From an uncultured Ignavibacteriota bacterium (lineage in GTDB: Bacteria > Bacteroidota > Ignavibacteria > Tepidaquicellales > Tepidaquicellaceae), in assembly GCA_937915485.1 (NCBI GenBank), contig CALGII010000146.1, positions 1 through 5,426 on the forward strand: 5,426 bases of DNA. The letters run 5' to 3'. The stretch's first letter is position 1. Each line of letters begins with the position of its first letter. Both the position numbers and the translations under genes were made by a program. Of the stretch, positions 5,421 through 5,426 are shown piece by piece. The notes beneath the pieces were generated by a model. That model did not search any database. It worked only from the letters and a program-made list of their open reading frames with translations, and was not told the DNA's origin.

Positions 5421-5426
5421 AAAGGA
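5421..5426 (+). promoter_or_regulatory. Possible ribosome binding site of a gene beyond the right edge
   Basis: AAAGGA sits 7 nt after the HU stop codon at the end of the window. It resembles the AAAGG used by HU, and no terminator intervenes. A plus-strand gene starting a few bases outside the window would be consistent with it. Confidence 0.35.

Overview
The window (about 5.4 kb) looks like an ordinary chromosomal housekeeping and cell-envelope region of a Gram-negative bacterium. The most likely source is the Bacteroidota/Chlorobiota/Ignavibacteriota (FCB) assemblage. This rests on the moderately AT-rich DNA, several genes without a Shine-Dalgarno sequence, an outer-membrane-type lipoprotein, a stand-alone PASTA protein placed directly before rpe, and a short-form sppA next to an HU/IHF-family gene. 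The placement is inference from gene content and needs a protein search to confirm. I see no tRNA, rRNA, CRISPR array, insertion sequence, phage gene or toxin-antitoxin pair.

Left part, minus strand (transcribed leftward). A tight three-gene unit runs PASTA-domain membrane protein, then rpe (ribulose-phosphate 3-epimerase), then nnr (bifunctional NAD(P)H-hydrate epimerase/dehydratase, cut by the left window edge). PASTA and rpe are 2 nt apart, and rpe and nnr overlap by 4 nt (ATGA), so co-transcription and translational coupling are likely. Upstream of this unit, also on the minus strand, lies a small secreted protein with Spy/CpxP-like features. Its own intrinsic terminator separates it from the PASTA operon.

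Middle. A 182-nt divergent intergenic region (3048-3229) separates the Spy-like gene from the plus-strand genes. On each strand it carries a sigma70-like promoter candidate with a 17-bp spacer. A perfect 11-bp inverted repeat overlaps the leftward -35 element.

Right part, plus strand. A compact unit encodes a TPR-repeat lipoprotein, signal peptide peptidase SppA and an HU/IHF-family DNA-binding protein, with gaps of 8 and 4 nt. No terminator follows HU, and an AAAGGA at the right edge may be the ribosome binding site of another operon member.

Common thread. Four of the seven genes encode envelope proteins: the PASTA sensor-like protein, the Spy-like periplasmic protein, the TPR lipoprotein and SppA. 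Around them are central carbon metabolism (rpe), metabolite repair (nnr) and nucleoid structure (HU). I found no convincing undescribed system. The points most worth a second look are the kinase-less PASTA protein coupled to rpe, its charged tail with a peptide repeat whose codons have almost completely diverged, and the symmetric divergent promoter region.
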